Source: Granulicella sp. L46 (GTDB taxonomy: Bacteria > Acidobacteriota > Terriglobia > Terriglobales > Acidobacteriaceae). Taken from it: a stretch of DNA of 64,000 nt. The first letter of the stretch is position 1, and each line of letters starts with the position of its first letter. Positions 1 through 8,998 of the stretch are shown here, piece by piece. The stretch lies in contig NZ_LMUT01000012.1 in assembly GCF_009765785.1 (NCBI RefSeq), positions 953,425-1,017,424 of the forward strand, read 5' to 3'. The translations under genes were made by a program, and so were the position numbers. Under the pieces are notes generated by a model, which had not been told where the DNA came from, did no database searches, and saw nothing but the letters and a program-made list of their open reading frames with translations.

Positions 1-419
1 CTCAGGATGACAGAGTTTAGTCGAGGCGTGGGGTTGAGGAAGGTGCCGGTGGCGTGGTCGAAGATGATGGGTGCGGGGTAGGCAGCTAGATGGGCTAAGG
101 GGAGGTCCTGCGCGGACGGCGAGGATTGATCCGGTTGGCGGGCGGTGGAGGGTTCGAAGTGGGCGTTGCACTCGTAGGAGAGGTAGCCAGCGATGTGGAG
201 GCCTTCGGATAGGGCGGCTTCGATTTGCGCGAAGAGCGCGGGGATTTCTTCGAGGGTATTGGCGGTGAGGATGCGGGTGGGTTGAAGGAAGAGGTAGCTG
301 TGGTGGTTGGTGGCGTCGAAGCGAGAGGTTTCTAGGAGGATGGCGTTGGGGGTGCGCTCGACGAGGGTGTGGATGGAGGTGGGGAGGGGTGTATAGCGGG
401 GGTGCGGGGTGTTGGGCAT
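1..419 (-). CDS. pabB: Aminodeoxychorismate synthase component I, N-terminal part (cut by window edge)
   Basis: Open reading frame entering from the left edge; only its first 139 codons are present. The start ATG at 417-419 gives MPNTPHPRYTPLPTSIHTLV, followed by LETSRFDATN and AGYLSYECNAHFEP. These resemble the N-terminal region of PabB-type chorismate-utilising enzymes (LETSRxD and GYLSYExG-like stretches). PabB converts chorismate to 4-amino-4-deoxychorismate for folate synthesis; the catalytic chorismate-binding domain would lie outside the window. The protein shows the C-ending codon use typical of the GC-rich genes here. An anthranilate synthase component I is the main alternative. Confidence 0.72.
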   Translation of the reverse strand, partial: MPNTPHPRYTPLPTSIHTLVERTPNAILLETSRFDATNHHSYLFLQPTRILTANTLEEIPALFAQIEAALSEGLHIAGYLSYECNAHFEPSTARQPDQSSPSAQDLPLAHLAAYPAPIIFDHATGTFLNPTPRLNSVIL

Positions 420-479
420 GGGGGAGTGCTACAGCCGATGATCGCAGAGGCTGCAGAGGGTGGCAATCGAGGATGCGTC

Positions 480-599
480 TTACCTCAGCGGCTAAAACCT
501 TTTGGGGCATGTGGAGTTATGGCACAGCTGAAGCCGTGCCTCCTTCGAAGCCGTACTCCGTGGATGAGCGAGGGCATGCCTCAGGGCTAAAGCCCCCGT
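480..599. repeat. Degenerate intergenic hairpin repeats
   Basis: Gene-free stretch between pabB and the tandem array. It contains short imperfect inverted repeats such as CCTCAGCGGCTAAAACC, GCACAGCTGAAGCCGTGC and CTCAGGGCTAAAGCCCCC. They look like diverged relatives of the hairpin unit just downstream. No protein-coding potential is convincing. Confidence 0.45.
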
Positions 600-835
600 T
601 CTTTGGCAGGATATGAGACCCGAGGCTGAAGCCTCGGGGTACCTAAAGCTTCAGATCCAAAGCTGAAGCTTCGGGGCACCTGAAGCTTCAGACCCAAAGC
701 TGAAGCTTCGGGGCACCTTGGATATGAAACCCGAGGCTGAAGCTTCGGGGCACCTTGGATATGAAACCCGAGGCTGAAGCTTCGGGGCACCTTGGATATG
801 AAACCCGAGGCTGAAGCCTCGGGGTACCTAAGGGT
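600..835. repeat. Tandem hairpin repeat array (37-bp unit)
   Basis: Copies of a unit containing CCCGAGGCTGAAGCCTCGGG or its variant GCTGAAGCTTCGGGGCACC. The last part repeats with an exact 37-bp period (GATATG at 721, 758 and 795). The core is a near-perfect inverted repeat (CCCGAGGCT / AGCCTCGGG around a 2-base loop), so each unit can form a strong hairpin. This fits REP-like mobile intergenic repeats of Acidobacteria. It sits in the gap between divergent pabB and the EF-P-like gene. Confidence 0.85.
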
Positions 836-923
836 TCTCGTGGGCCTTTATACTTGATTGGAAGTTTGGACGTGGGTTTGCTGTGTGGTTGGCGGCCTGT
901 CGTTGAAAGGGAATGAGGACGTT

Positions 924-1496
924 ATGGCCGGAATGGTTGAAGCAATCCATGTGAAGCGTAAGACGATGTTTGAGTTTGAGGGTTCCCCGTATGCCTGTTT
1001 GGATTCGGACATTAGCACGCCGACAGCGCGGGGTGGGCAGACGCTGGTGCGGTTGAAGATGCGGAACCTGCTGACCGGCGCGGTGTTCGAGAAGACGTTC
1101 AAGGCGCAGGACAAGTTCAACGAGCCGGACCTGGAGCTGGTGCCCGCGACGTATCTGTATAGCGATCCCGTGGGTTCTTACTTTCTGAACCAGGAGAGCT
1201 TTGAGACGCTTACGTTGACTGGCAACATGCTGGCCGATGCGATGGATTATCTGATCGACGGGACCGCGTTGCAGGTGCGTTTGTATAACGGCGAGCCGAT
1301 TGGGCTGCAGCTGCCGATTTTTGTTGAGCTGGATGTGGCGCATACGGAGCCAGCCGTGCGCGGGGATACGTCGAGCGGTGCGACCAAGATGGCTCGGCTG
1401 GAGACAGGGTTGGAGATTAAGGTGCCGCTGTTTATTAAAGAGGGGGAGAAGGTGAAGGTGTCGACGGAGTTGAAGGAGTTTGCGGGGCGAGCGTAG
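924..1496 (+). CDS. EF-P-like translation factor, EfpL/YeiP-type loop
   Basis: 190 aa, the usual length of EF-P. It has the three beta-barrel domains in order, and LLTGAVFEKTFKAQDKF is the classic EF-P strand region. EF-P relieves ribosome stalling at polyproline stretches. The loop that normally reads PGKGxA, with the modified lysine, reads PTARGGQT here, as in YeiP/EfpL, so arginine occupies the functional tip. The start was chosen at 924 because GAGGA at 915-919 is well spaced; an upstream in-frame extension to 858 has no ribosome site. A second canonical efp elsewhere in the genome would be expected. Polyproline proteins occur in this window (for example at 56239). Confidence 0.85.
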   Translation: MAGMVEAIHVKRKTMFEFEGSPYACLDSDISTPTARGGQTLVRLKMRNLLTGAVFEKTFKAQDKFNEPDLELVPATYLYSDPVGSYFLNQESFETLTLTGNMLADAMDYLIDGTALQVRLYNGEPIGLQLPIFVELDVAHTEPAVRGDTSSGATKMARLETGLEIKVPLFIKEGEKVKVSTELKEFAGRA

Positions 1497-1540
1497 GGGC
1501 CTCTGGTCGCGACGAGGGGATCGTGCTAGAGAAGCAGATT

Positions 1541-1575
1541 CCTTCGCTGCGCTGCGGAATGACAGCCAGAAAGGC
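1541..1575. repeat. Imperfect palindrome of intergenic repeat type
   Basis: ATTCCTTCGCTGCGCTGCGG then AATGACAG, an imperfect dyad in the gap between the EF-P-like gene and convergent korB. The opening bases of the window (CTCAGGATGACAG) look like the end of a similar element. It may act as a bidirectional hairpin between converging genes, but it lacks a T-tract. Confidence 0.35.
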
Positions 1576-1621
1576 AAGTGCAACGACAAATGCAAGTACA
1601 GGTTCTCTCTACGACGCGCAG

Positions 1622-2518
1622 TTACATGAGTTCGTCGATGAAGGACTTGGCGACCGGCGCGGGGATGCGGTTGTTTTGGTGGACTAGGGGGCCGGGGTTC
1701 AGGACGGGTTCCAGCTCGGTGAGGGTGGGGACGTCGGTGCGCTCGTAGAATTTGCCGATGGGGATTTCGTCGCCCCAGAGCTGGGATTTTTCCATGGCGG
1801 CTTCGAAGTTGGTGGAGTCGTAGGCGGGGTTGTCTTCTAGCTTTTTGACGCGCGGCTTGAACCACTGGACTGTGTTGTCGTGGTTGTAGGTGACGCAGGG
1901 GCTGAAGATGTCGAGGAAGGAAAAGCCCTTGTGCTGGATGGCGTTTTTGATTAGCTCGGTTAGGTGCTTTTGTTCGGCTGAGAAGCCACGTGCAACATAG
2001 GTAGCGCCGGCGGCTAAGGCGAGGGCGATGGGGTTGACGGGGCGCTCGACGTTGCCGAAGGGGGTGGTCTTGGTCTTCATGGCGAGGCGGCTGGTGGGGC
2101 TGGTTTGGCCTGTGGTTAGGCCGTAGATCTGGTTATCCATGACCATGTAGGTGAGGTCGACGTTGCGGCGCATGGCGTGGACGAAGTGGCCGCAGCCGAT
2201 GCCGAAGCCGTCGCCATCGCCGCCGGTGACGAGCACGGTTAGGGCGTGGTTCGCCATCTTTACGCCGGTGGCGACAGGGAGCGAACGGCCGTGCAGGGTG
2301 TGCATGCCGTAGGTTTCGATGAAGCCGGGAAAGTTGGAGGAGCAGCCGATGCCGCTGATGGTGGCGACTTCGTGCTGGGGGATTTGCAATTCGACGAGGG
2401 CTTTCTGGACCGCGGCGAGGACGCCGTAGTCGCCGCAGCCGGGGCACCAGTCGGGTTCGACGCGGCCTTTGAAGTTTGCCATGGTGATTTGGTTGGGGGG
2501 GATGATTTCTGTCGCCAT
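1622..2518 (-). CDS. korB: 2-oxoacid:ferredoxin oxidoreductase, beta subunit
   Basis: 298 aa. The thiamine-pyrophosphate subunit of two-subunit (KorAB) 2-oxoglutarate/2-oxoacid:ferredoxin oxidoreductases, which oxidatively decarboxylate the 2-oxoacid to its acyl-CoA with ferredoxin reduction. WCPGCGDYG near residues 24-32 gives the cysteines for the 4Fe-4S cluster. GIGCSSNFPGF, the TPP-binding GGDGDGFGIG and the Cys in SPCVTYN follow in the usual order. It lies 21 bp downstream of korA with its own CAGGAG site, so the two are an operon. Substrate (2-oxoglutarate versus pyruvate) cannot be read from the sequence with certainty. Confidence 0.93.
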   Translation of the reverse strand: MATEIIPPNQITMANFKGRVEPDWCPGCGDYGVLAAVQKALVELQIPQHEVATISGIGCSSNFPGFIETYGMHTLHGRSLPVATGVKMANHALTVLVTGGDGDGFGIGCGHFVHAMRRNVDLTYMVMDNQIYGLTTGQTSPTSRLAMKTKTTPFGNVERPVNPIALALAAGATYVARGFSAEQKHLTELIKNAIQHKGFSFLDIFSPCVTYNHDNTVQWFKPRVKKLEDNPAYDSTNFEAAMEKSQLWGDEIPIGKFYERTDVPTLTELEPVLNPGPLVHQNNRIPAPVAKSFIDELM

Positions 2519-2539
2519 TGTTTCTCCTGGGAGTGGGGG

Positions 2540-4315
2540 CTAGACCATGACTTCGTGTTCGGGGATGGAGAGGGTGGTCGTGCCGGCTAGTTGTTCCTTG
2601 ACGGCGTCGACGATGTGTTGGGGGAAGAAGGGTTCGCCGTCGTATTTGCGGATGTGGCCGGTGGCTACGAAGCTGGTTTCGCTTCGGAGGTAGCGGGCGA
2701 ACTGGCCGCTGAAATTGTTCTCGATGATGATGGTGTGGAGCGCGTTGTTGAGGATGTCGAGGATGGCGTCGGCGTGGAGGGGGACTAGCCAGCGGATGGG
2801 AAGATGGTTTACGGAGATGCCCTGCTCGCGGAGGAGTTCGCAGGCTTCGTCGATGACGCCGAAGGTGGAGCCCCAGCCGATGAGGGTGACGTCGGCGGTG
2901 GCGGGGCCGCGGAGTTGGGGCGGGGGAATGGAGGCGGCGATGCCGTCCATCTTGCGCATGCGCTTTTCCATCATGGCGCGGCGCTTGGCGTGGTTGGTGT
3001 AGGCGTCGGAGATGAGGATGCCGTCTTCGTCGTGCTCGTCGCTGGAGACGACGTGGGTGTAGCCGGGGATGCCGGGGATGACGCGCGGGGAGACGCCGCT
3101 GTCGGTGATTTTGTAGCGGAGGTATTTGTCGTGAGGCTCGCCGTTCGAGGTGATGATTTCGCCACGGTCGATGGCGGGGTTGAAGTCCAGGACGGCGGGA
3201 TCTACGCTTAGGCGGCCTTCGGCTAGGAGGAGGTCGCAGAGGACGATGCCGGGGCACTGGAAGCGGTCGGTGATGTTGAAGATTTCGGGCATGAGGGTGA
3301 AACAGTCGGCGATGTCGAGGGGGGCGGCGATGACGCGGGGGTAGTCGCCGAAGGCTGCGCCTAGCATCTGCCAGAGATCGCCCTGCTCGGTTTTGGTGGG
3401 GACGCCGGTGGAGGGGCCGGCGCGCTGGCAGTCGATGACGACTACGGGGATTTCGGCTTGCGCGGAGAGGCCGAGGCCTTCACTCATCAATGCAAACCCT
3501 CCGCCTGACGTGGCGCACATGGCGCGGACTCCTGCGTGGGCGGCACCGATGGCCATGTTGATGACGCCGATTTCGTCTTCGACCTGGCGGACCATGATGT
3601 CGGCTTTGCGGGCGTGGGAGGCCATCCAGTGAAGCACGCCGGTGGCGGGGCTCATGGGATAGGCGCAGTAGAATTTGAGGCCGGCGGCAGCGGCTCCCAT
3701 GGCCATGGCCTCGTTGCCGCTGAGGACTGCGTAGCGGGCGTCGGTGAGGGAGAGGGCGTGATCGAAGGGCTTGAGATTCTGGGTGGCGTAGTCGTAGCCG
3801 GCGCGGGCGAGGGCGATATTTTCGTCGATGACGGCGCGCTCTTTTTTGCGGAATTGTTCTTCGAGGACGCTCTCGAGGGAGTTGAAGCCGATGCCCATCA
3901 TGCTGAGGGCGGCGCCGATGGCGAGGGTGTTTTGCGCGACCTTGTTGCGGCTGATGTCGGCGAGTTTGGAGACGGGGAGGGGGCAGAGTTGGACGCCATC
4001 GGCGGACTGGCCGGGCTTGATGAGGTCGGCGTTGAAGAGGCAGGCGCCGCCGGTGGTGAGGAGGCGGAGGTGGCGATCGGCGGTGTCCTGATTGAGGGGG
4101 ATGAGGAGGTCGAGGTGGCCGTTGGTGGTGGGGATGTTGTCGGGGCCGGTGCGGATGGTGAGGAAGGTGTGGCCGCCGCGGATGATGGATTGGTAGGCGT
4201 TGTAGGCGTTGAGATGGAGGCCGCGGCGGCTGAATATCTTGGCGAAGATGTCTCCGGGAGTGGCGACGCCCTGGCCGGCGGCGCCTCCGATACCGATGCT
4301 GAAGGACTGTCTCAT
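2540..4315 (-). CDS. korA: 2-oxoacid:ferredoxin oxidoreductase, alpha (fused gamma-alpha) subunit
   Basis: 591 aa. The N-terminal gamma-type domain (GIGGAAGQGV at residues 7-16) is followed by the alpha TPP-enzyme domain (CAYPMSPATG, then DEIGVINMAIGAAHAG and ATSGGGFALMSEGLGLS). This is the fused arrangement of two-subunit KorA. The start at 4315 has CAGGAAGG upstream; the frame is open to 4450, but the extra 45 residues are proline/serine-rich and lack a site. It is the first gene of korAB and lies divergent from the GH2 gene, sharing a 200-bp gap. Confidence 0.92.
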   Translation of the reverse strand: MRQSFSIGIGGAAGQGVATPGDIFAKIFSRRGLHLNAYNAYQSIIRGGHTFLTIRTGPDNIPTTNGHLDLLIPLNQDTADRHLRLLTTGGACLFNADLIKPGQSADGVQLCPLPVSKLADISRNKVAQNTLAIGAALSMMGIGFNSLESVLEEQFRKKERAVIDENIALARAGYDYATQNLKPFDHALSLTDARYAVLSGNEAMAMGAAAAGLKFYCAYPMSPATGVLHWMASHARKADIMVRQVEDEIGVINMAIGAAHAGVRAMCATSGGGFALMSEGLGLSAQAEIPVVVIDCQRAGPSTGVPTKTEQGDLWQMLGAAFGDYPRVIAAPLDIADCFTLMPEIFNITDRFQCPGIVLCDLLLAEGRLSVDPAVLDFNPAIDRGEIITSNGEPHDKYLRYKITDSGVSPRVIPGIPGYTHVVSSDEHDEDGILISDAYTNHAKRRAMMEKRMRKMDGIAASIPPPQLRGPATADVTLIGWGSTFGVIDEACELLREQGISVNHLPIRWLVPLHADAILDILNNALHTIIIENNFSGQFARYLRSETSFVATGHIRKYDGEPFFPQHIVDAVKEQLAGTTTLSIPEHEVMV

Positions 4316-4516
4316 GGAAGCCTTCCTGAGCTGGTGAAAATTTGGGTGGCGCGTTTGGAGCGAAACATCGAACGCAGGGATCGTACTGTCAGGCGTGGAC
4401 TGGTGGCAAGTGCGCGGGGACGCGTGGGTGCGGATAGTATGTTCGTACAACGGTGCGGCTTATTTCGTGAGAACGAGTTGGCGTAATCGCAACTACAGGT
4501 TACGGGAGGAATTGTT

Positions 4517-7500
4517 TTGTCTTTATCGCGACGCGCGTTTCTGAAGAGCTCGATGATTGCGGCGGGTGAGGTGGCGCTGCCGACGCTGGGGGCTGCGGCG
4601 ACAGCGGGTGCGGAGATGCCGGTGGCGGCGGGTGCGCCGGTGGAGGGAGTGGAAGCGGAAGTGGTGGAAGGGGCGAAGGGTGAGTTTACGCGTGGGTTGG
4701 GGATTTATCCGGGGGCGGCGGGCGATGTGTTTTCGCCGACGATGCGGGTGGATGCGACGACGTATCGGAACCTGGCGCTGCGGCGGGCGGCGAAGCACTC
4801 GAGCAGCTACGACTACAACCTGACGGCGCAACTGGTGACGGACGGGATCAAGGAGACGCGGATTCCGCGGTGGGTGGCGGTTTCGACCAGTGTTGATGGG
4901 GTGTTGACGAAGCCGGACAGAGAGATTGTGCTGGACCACTTCCCTCCTGTTGGGCTGAAGCTGGAAGGGGAGAAGGTTTGGGCGCAGGTGGAGGTGGGCG
5001 GCGGCGAGGCGCCTGCGGTGGATCGGCTACGAGTGTTTGTGGCGCTGCCGGAGTGGGTCGCGGCGAAGGATTTGCGGTTTTCGGTGGCGGTGTCGGATGA
5101 CGGGAGAGCGTGGGAGCAGGTTGGGTCGGCGAAGGCGGAGGAGGAGATGGCGGGGGAGAATTATCCGCCGGATTTGTTGCAGGGGACGAAACTTTATTAT
5201 CCGTGGCTGACGCTGAGCCGGGTGTGTGCGAGCCGGTTTTATCGCGTGACGTGCGAGTGGTTGAACCATCCGGAGGCACGAGGGATTTCGTGGATGGTGG
5301 GGCAGGTGGAGTTTTACCGCGGGGGAGCGCGGGCGGAAATCGGCGGGCCTTATGACTTTACGAGCGCGTGGATGAGCGCAGGGTCGGGGGAGGAGTGGGT
5401 GTCGGTGGACCTTGGGGCGCGGTGCGCGTTTGATCGCGTGGCGTTGTATTGGATTGCGCGAGCGGCTGAGGGGGCGGTGCAGATTTCTGATGATGAGGTG
5501 AGGTGGACGGAGGTGCATCGGCTGGGTGGGGGAGGCGCCTCAACTGAGAATGTGGAGGAGATACGGTTGGCGGCTCCGGCGCATGCGCGATTTCTGCGGG
5601 TGTTGATGACGCGGCCTACTTCGCCGTTTGGATACATTCTGAGCGAGCTTGAGGTGTGGGGGCGGGGTGGGCCGGTGGCGGTCGCGGCGAGTGTGCCGGC
5701 CATGAGCGACGGACGAATGTTGTTGGCTGGCGGGGCGTGGCGGGTGGAGCGTCGCAGCGTGGTGACTGGGGACGGTGCGGCGGTTTCGCGGGTTGGGTTT
5801 GCTGATGCGGCTTGGATTGTGGCGACGGTGCCTGGGACCGTGCTGACTTCGTTCTATAACGCGGGGACGATTGCGGATCCGAATTTTGGCGAGAACCAGC
5901 TGTATGTTTCGGACTCTTATTTTTGCGCAGACTTCTGGTATCGAACGGAGTTTGAGGCGCCCGCGGTGGAGGCTGGAGAGATTGCGTGGCTGGATTTCGA
6001 GGGCGTGAATTGGAAGGCGCAAGTGTTCTTGAATGGAGAGGCGCTCGGGAGAATTGACGGCGGATTTCTTCGTGCGCAGTTTGATGTGACGGGGAAGCTG
6101 CTGGCGGGAAAGAAGAATGCGCTGGCAGTATTGATCGAGAAAAACGCGACGCCGGGGAGTACGAAGCAGAAGACGTTTGAGAATCCTAGCCGCAATGGTG
6201 GAGCGCTGGGTGCGGATAATCCTACGTATCACGCGTCGATTGGGTGGGATTGGATCCCTACGATTCGTGGGCGGAATACGGGAATATGGGGCGACGTGTC
6301 GCTGACGAAGACTGGCGCGGTGACGCTGGAGGCGCCGTGGGTGAGGGCGGAGTTGCGGCTGCCGGATACGTCGGCGGCGGAGCTGAGCGTTCAGGTGGGG
6401 GTGGTAAATCATCGCGCGAGTGCGGTGGAGGGGACGCTGCGGTTTCGGTTTGGGGCAGTGGAGGTTTCGCAAGCGGTGACGGTAGCCGGCGGGTCCACTG
6501 CCGTGGTGACGATGGATGCGTCGAAGCATGCGGAGCTGCGGTTGAAGGATCCGCAGCTTTGGTGGCCGGCGGGATATGGCGCGCCGTATTTGTATGACGT
6601 GGAGATTCGCTTTGAGGTGCCGGGACGAACGCTCGATTCGAAGAAGTTGAAGTTTGGGATTCGGCAGATGACTTCGAGCGAGGCAGGTGGGAAGTTGACG
6701 CTGTTTGTGAATGGGCGACGATTTATTTGTCGTGGGGGGAACTGGGGATTCAGTGAGTCGATGCTGCGGTATCGGGGGCGCGAATATGACGCGGCCGTGC
6801 GCTATCACCGCGAGATGAACTTCACGATGATTCGCAACTGGGTTGGGCAGATTGGCGATGAGACGTTTTATGAGGCGTGCGATCGGCATGGCGTGATGGT
6901 GTGGCAGGATTTCTGGTTGGCGAATCCGTGGGATGGGCCGGTGCCCGATGACGATGCGATGTTCATGGCGAATGCGCGGGATTTCATTAGCCGCATTCGG
7001 AATCATGCGTCGATTGGGTTGTATTGCGGGCGGAACGAGGGGTATCCGCCGAAGGTGTTGGAGGCGGGTTTGCGCGCGGCGCTTGCGGAGCTGCATCCGG
7101 GGATCCAGTACATTCCGAGCTCGGCTGATGATGTGGTGAGCGGGCATGGGCCATATCATGCGCTGCCGCCGGTGGAGTATTTCCGGATTGCTGATTCGAA
7201 ACTGCACAGCGAGATTGGGATGCCGAATATTCCGCCGGTGGAAAGCGTGCGGCTGATGATGCCGGAGCGCGCGATGTGGCCGCAGGGATTGGACTGGGGG
7301 CTGCACGATTTCAGTTTGAATGGGGCGCAGGGGGCGAAGTCGTTTTACCGTCTTATCGATGAGAGTTATGGCGGCGCGGACAGTGCTGAGCAATGGATTT
7401 CGCTCGCGCAGTTTGTGAACTTCGAGGGCTATCGCGCGATGTTTGAGTCGCAGAGTAAGTATCGTGCGGGGCTGTTGTTGTGGATGAGCCATCCGTGCTG

Positions 7501-8167
7501 GCCGTCGTTTGTGTGGCAGACGTATGACTATTTCTTTGAGCCGACGGCGGCATACTTTGGGTGCAAGCTGGCGTCGGAGCCGCTGCATATCCAGTGGAAT
7601 CGGGATGCGGAGACGATTGAGGTGGTGAACTATAGCGGCGGCGATCGGCGGGGGTTGAGTGCGCGGGTGGAGATCTTCAATATGGATGGCGCGCGCGTGG
7701 GGGATCGCGCGGTGACGATCGATAGCAAGGAAGACAGCGTCGTGGCGGCCGTTGCGATGCAGTATCCGAAGGGGTTGTCGGCGGTGCATTTTCTGCGGCT
7801 GACGCTTATGCAGGGGACGATGGTGATCTCGCGCAACGATTACGTGCGGAGTTTAGTGGAGGGAGATTATCGGGCGATTCGGTCGCTGGCGAAGGCGCGG
7901 GTGCAGGCGGCGACGACGGTGAAGCGCGAGGGTGAGATTTGGAGGCTGACGACGGAGTTGCAGAACGGCTCGGCGTGGCCGGCGTTGATGACGCGGGTGA
8001 AAGCGGTGCGGGCGGTGAGCGGCGATCGGATTCTGCCGGCGATCTATGATGATAATTACGTGCTGCTGATGCCAGGCGAGCATCGAACGATACAGACGGA
8101 GCTGCAGCATGCGGATACGCGCGGCGAGACTCCGAAGATTGTGGTGAGTGGATTCAATGTCGCTTAG
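4517..8167 (+). CDS. Exported glycoside hydrolase family 2 protein with F5/8C domain
   Basis: 1216 aa starting at TTG, 7 bases after GGGAGGA. The N-terminus SRRAFLK followed by a hydrophobic stretch is a twin-arginine signal, so the enzyme probably acts in the periplasm or outside. Residues about 60-390 carry one or two galactose-binding-like (F5/8 type C) modules. About 400-1000 hold the GH2 sugar-binding, Ig-like and TIM-barrel domains (DFEGVNWKAQVFLNG, GDVSL, RNWVGQIGDETFYEACD, VWQDFW). E841 in GRNEGYPP is the likely acid/base. A beta-sandwich C-terminus follows. The closest functional class is exo-beta-glucosaminidase or beta-mannosidase-like; the exact sugar is uncertain. Confidence 0.87.
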   Translation: MSLSRRAFLKSSMIAAGEVALPTLGAAATAGAEMPVAAGAPVEGVEAEVVEGAKGEFTRGLGIYPGAAGDVFSPTMRVDATTYRNLALRRAAKHSSSYDYNLTAQLVTDGIKETRIPRWVAVSTSVDGVLTKPDREIVLDHFPPVGLKLEGEKVWAQVEVGGGEAPAVDRLRVFVALPEWVAAKDLRFSVAVSDDGRAWEQVGSAKAEEEMAGENYPPDLLQGTKLYYPWLTLSRVCASRFYRVTCEWLNHPEARGISWMVGQVEFYRGGARAEIGGPYDFTSAWMSAGSGEEWVSVDLGARCAFDRVALYWIARAAEGAVQISDDEVRWTEVHRLGGGGASTENVEEIRLAAPAHARFLRVLMTRPTSPFGYILSELEVWGRGGPVAVAASVPAMSDGRMLLAGGAWRVERRSVVTGDGAAVSRVGFADAAWIVATVPGTVLTSFYNAGTIADPNFGENQLYVSDSYFCADFWYRTEFEAPAVEAGEIAWLDFEGVNWKAQVFLNGEALGRIDGGFLRAQFDVTGKLLAGKKNALAVLIEKNATPGSTKQKTFENPSRNGGALGADNPTYHASIGWDWIPTIRGRNTGIWGDVSLTKTGAVTLEAPWVRAELRLPDTSAAELSVQVGVVNHRASAVEGTLRFRFGAVEVSQAVTVAGGSTAVVTMDASKHAELRLKDPQLWWPAGYGAPYLYDVEIRFEVPGRTLDSKKLKFGIRQMTSSEAGGKLTLFVNGRRFICRGGNWGFSESMLRYRGREYDAAVRYHREMNFTMIRNWVGQIGDETFYEACDRHGVMVWQDFWLANPWDGPVPDDDAMFMANARDFISRIRNHASIGLYCGRNEGYPPKVLEAGLRAALAELHPGIQYIPSSADDVVSGHGPYHALPPVEYFRIADSKLHSEIGMPNIPPVESVRLMMPERAMWPQGLDWGLHDFSLNGAQGAKSFYRLIDESYGGADSAEQWISLAQFVNFEGYRAMFESQSKYRAGLLLWMSHPCWPSFVWQTYDYFFEPTAAYFGCKLASEPLHIQWNRDAETIEVVNYSGGDRRGLSARVEIFNMDGARVGDRAVTIDSKEDSVVAAVAMQYPKGLSAVHFLRLTLMQGTMVISRNDYVRSLVEGDYRAIRSLAKARVQAATTVKREGEIWRLTTELQNGSAWPALMTRVKAVRAVSGDRILPAIYDDNYVLLMPGEHRTIQTELQHADTRGETPKIVVSGFNVA

Positions 8168-8191
8168 GTGCGGCTGAAAGATTGAGGGTTT

Positions 8192-8998
8192 ATGTCTTCT
8201 ACATCGGTACCTGCACCACGGCAGCATGCATCCACGAGCCCTGCGGGGCCGCAGCTTCCGGAGCCTAGCCACGCGGAGCGCAGCCGGACGCTGCTGTCGC
8301 TGGTTGGCGTGGGGATGCTTTCGACGATGTCGCGTAAGCTGTCGGGATTTCCGTTTGGATCATTGATGCCGTTTGCGATGGATGCGGCGGGGCGGCCGAT
8401 ATTTTTGATCAGCAACATGGCGATGCATACGCAGAATCTGCGTGAAGACGGGCGCTGCAGCTTGTTTGTGATGCAGGCGGCAGCGGACGGTGATCCGCTG
8501 GGAGCTGCTCGAGCTACGCTGGTTGGAAATGCGGCTGTCGTGGCGGAAGAAGAGAAGGCGGCGGTGCGGGAGATCTATTTGGCGCGGCACGAGAACAGCC
8601 GCTACTGGGTGGACTTTGCGGACTTCCATTTCTTCCGGCTCGAGCCGGTGGACATGTATTACGTGGGCGGGTTCGGCGTGATGGGGTGGGTGGAAGCGGA
8701 GGAGTTTGCGCGAGCGAAGGCTGATCCGTTGGCTGAGGCGGCGGCGGGAATCGTGGCGCATATGAATGCGGACCATGTGGAGTCGATGGTGACGCTGGCG
8801 AAGGCATATGCGGGGATTGAGGGGAGCGAGGCGGCGATGACGTCGGTGGACCGGCTGGGATTTACGTTGCGGTTGAAGACGGCGGAGGGGATGAAGGGGC
8901 CGCGGATTAATTTCCTGAGCGAGGTGCACGATGCGGAGGAGACGCGCAAGATGCTGGTGGAGATGGTGCGGCAGGCGAAGGCGAAGGAGTCGGTTTGA
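8192..8998 (+). CDS. HugZ-like PPOX-fold protein with DUF2470 domain
   Basis: 268 aa. An N-terminal split-barrel domain of the pyridoxamine-phosphate-oxidase superfamily (FPFGSLMPFAMD, PIFLISNMAMHTQNL) is followed by a C-terminal DUF2470 domain (IVAHMNADHVESM). This is the HugZ/heme-utilisation architecture; FMN or heme binding is known for the family, but the substrate here is unknown. It lies 24 bp after the GH2 gene, and its TGA overlaps the TTG start of lolA, so translation of the two is probably coupled. Confidence 0.8.
   Translation: MSSTSVPAPRQHASTSPAGPQLPEPSHAERSRTLLSLVGVGMLSTMSRKLSGFPFGSLMPFAMDAAGRPIFLISNMAMHTQNLREDGRCSLFVMQAAADGDPLGAARATLVGNAAVVAEEEKAAVREIYLARHENSRYWVDFADFHFFRLEPVDMYYVGGFGVMGWVEAEEFARAKADPLAEAAAGIVAHMNADHVESMVTLAKAYAGIEGSEAAMTSVDRLGFTLRLKTAEGMKGPRINFLSEVHDAEETRKMLVEMVRQAKAKESV

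Noticed and set aside
828-1865. 345-aa minus-strand frame, Arg/His/Leu-rich
   Set aside because: Overlaps the well-supported EF-P-like gene and the end of korB; composition is that of a GC-rich shadow frame.
3536-4486. 316-aa plus-strand frame rich in Gly/Glu/Ala
   Set aside because: Shadow of korA; low-complexity content and no domain.
5540-7789. 749-aa minus-strand frame
   Set aside because: Arg/His/Pro-rich antisense shadow of the GH2 gene, whose domains are unambiguous.
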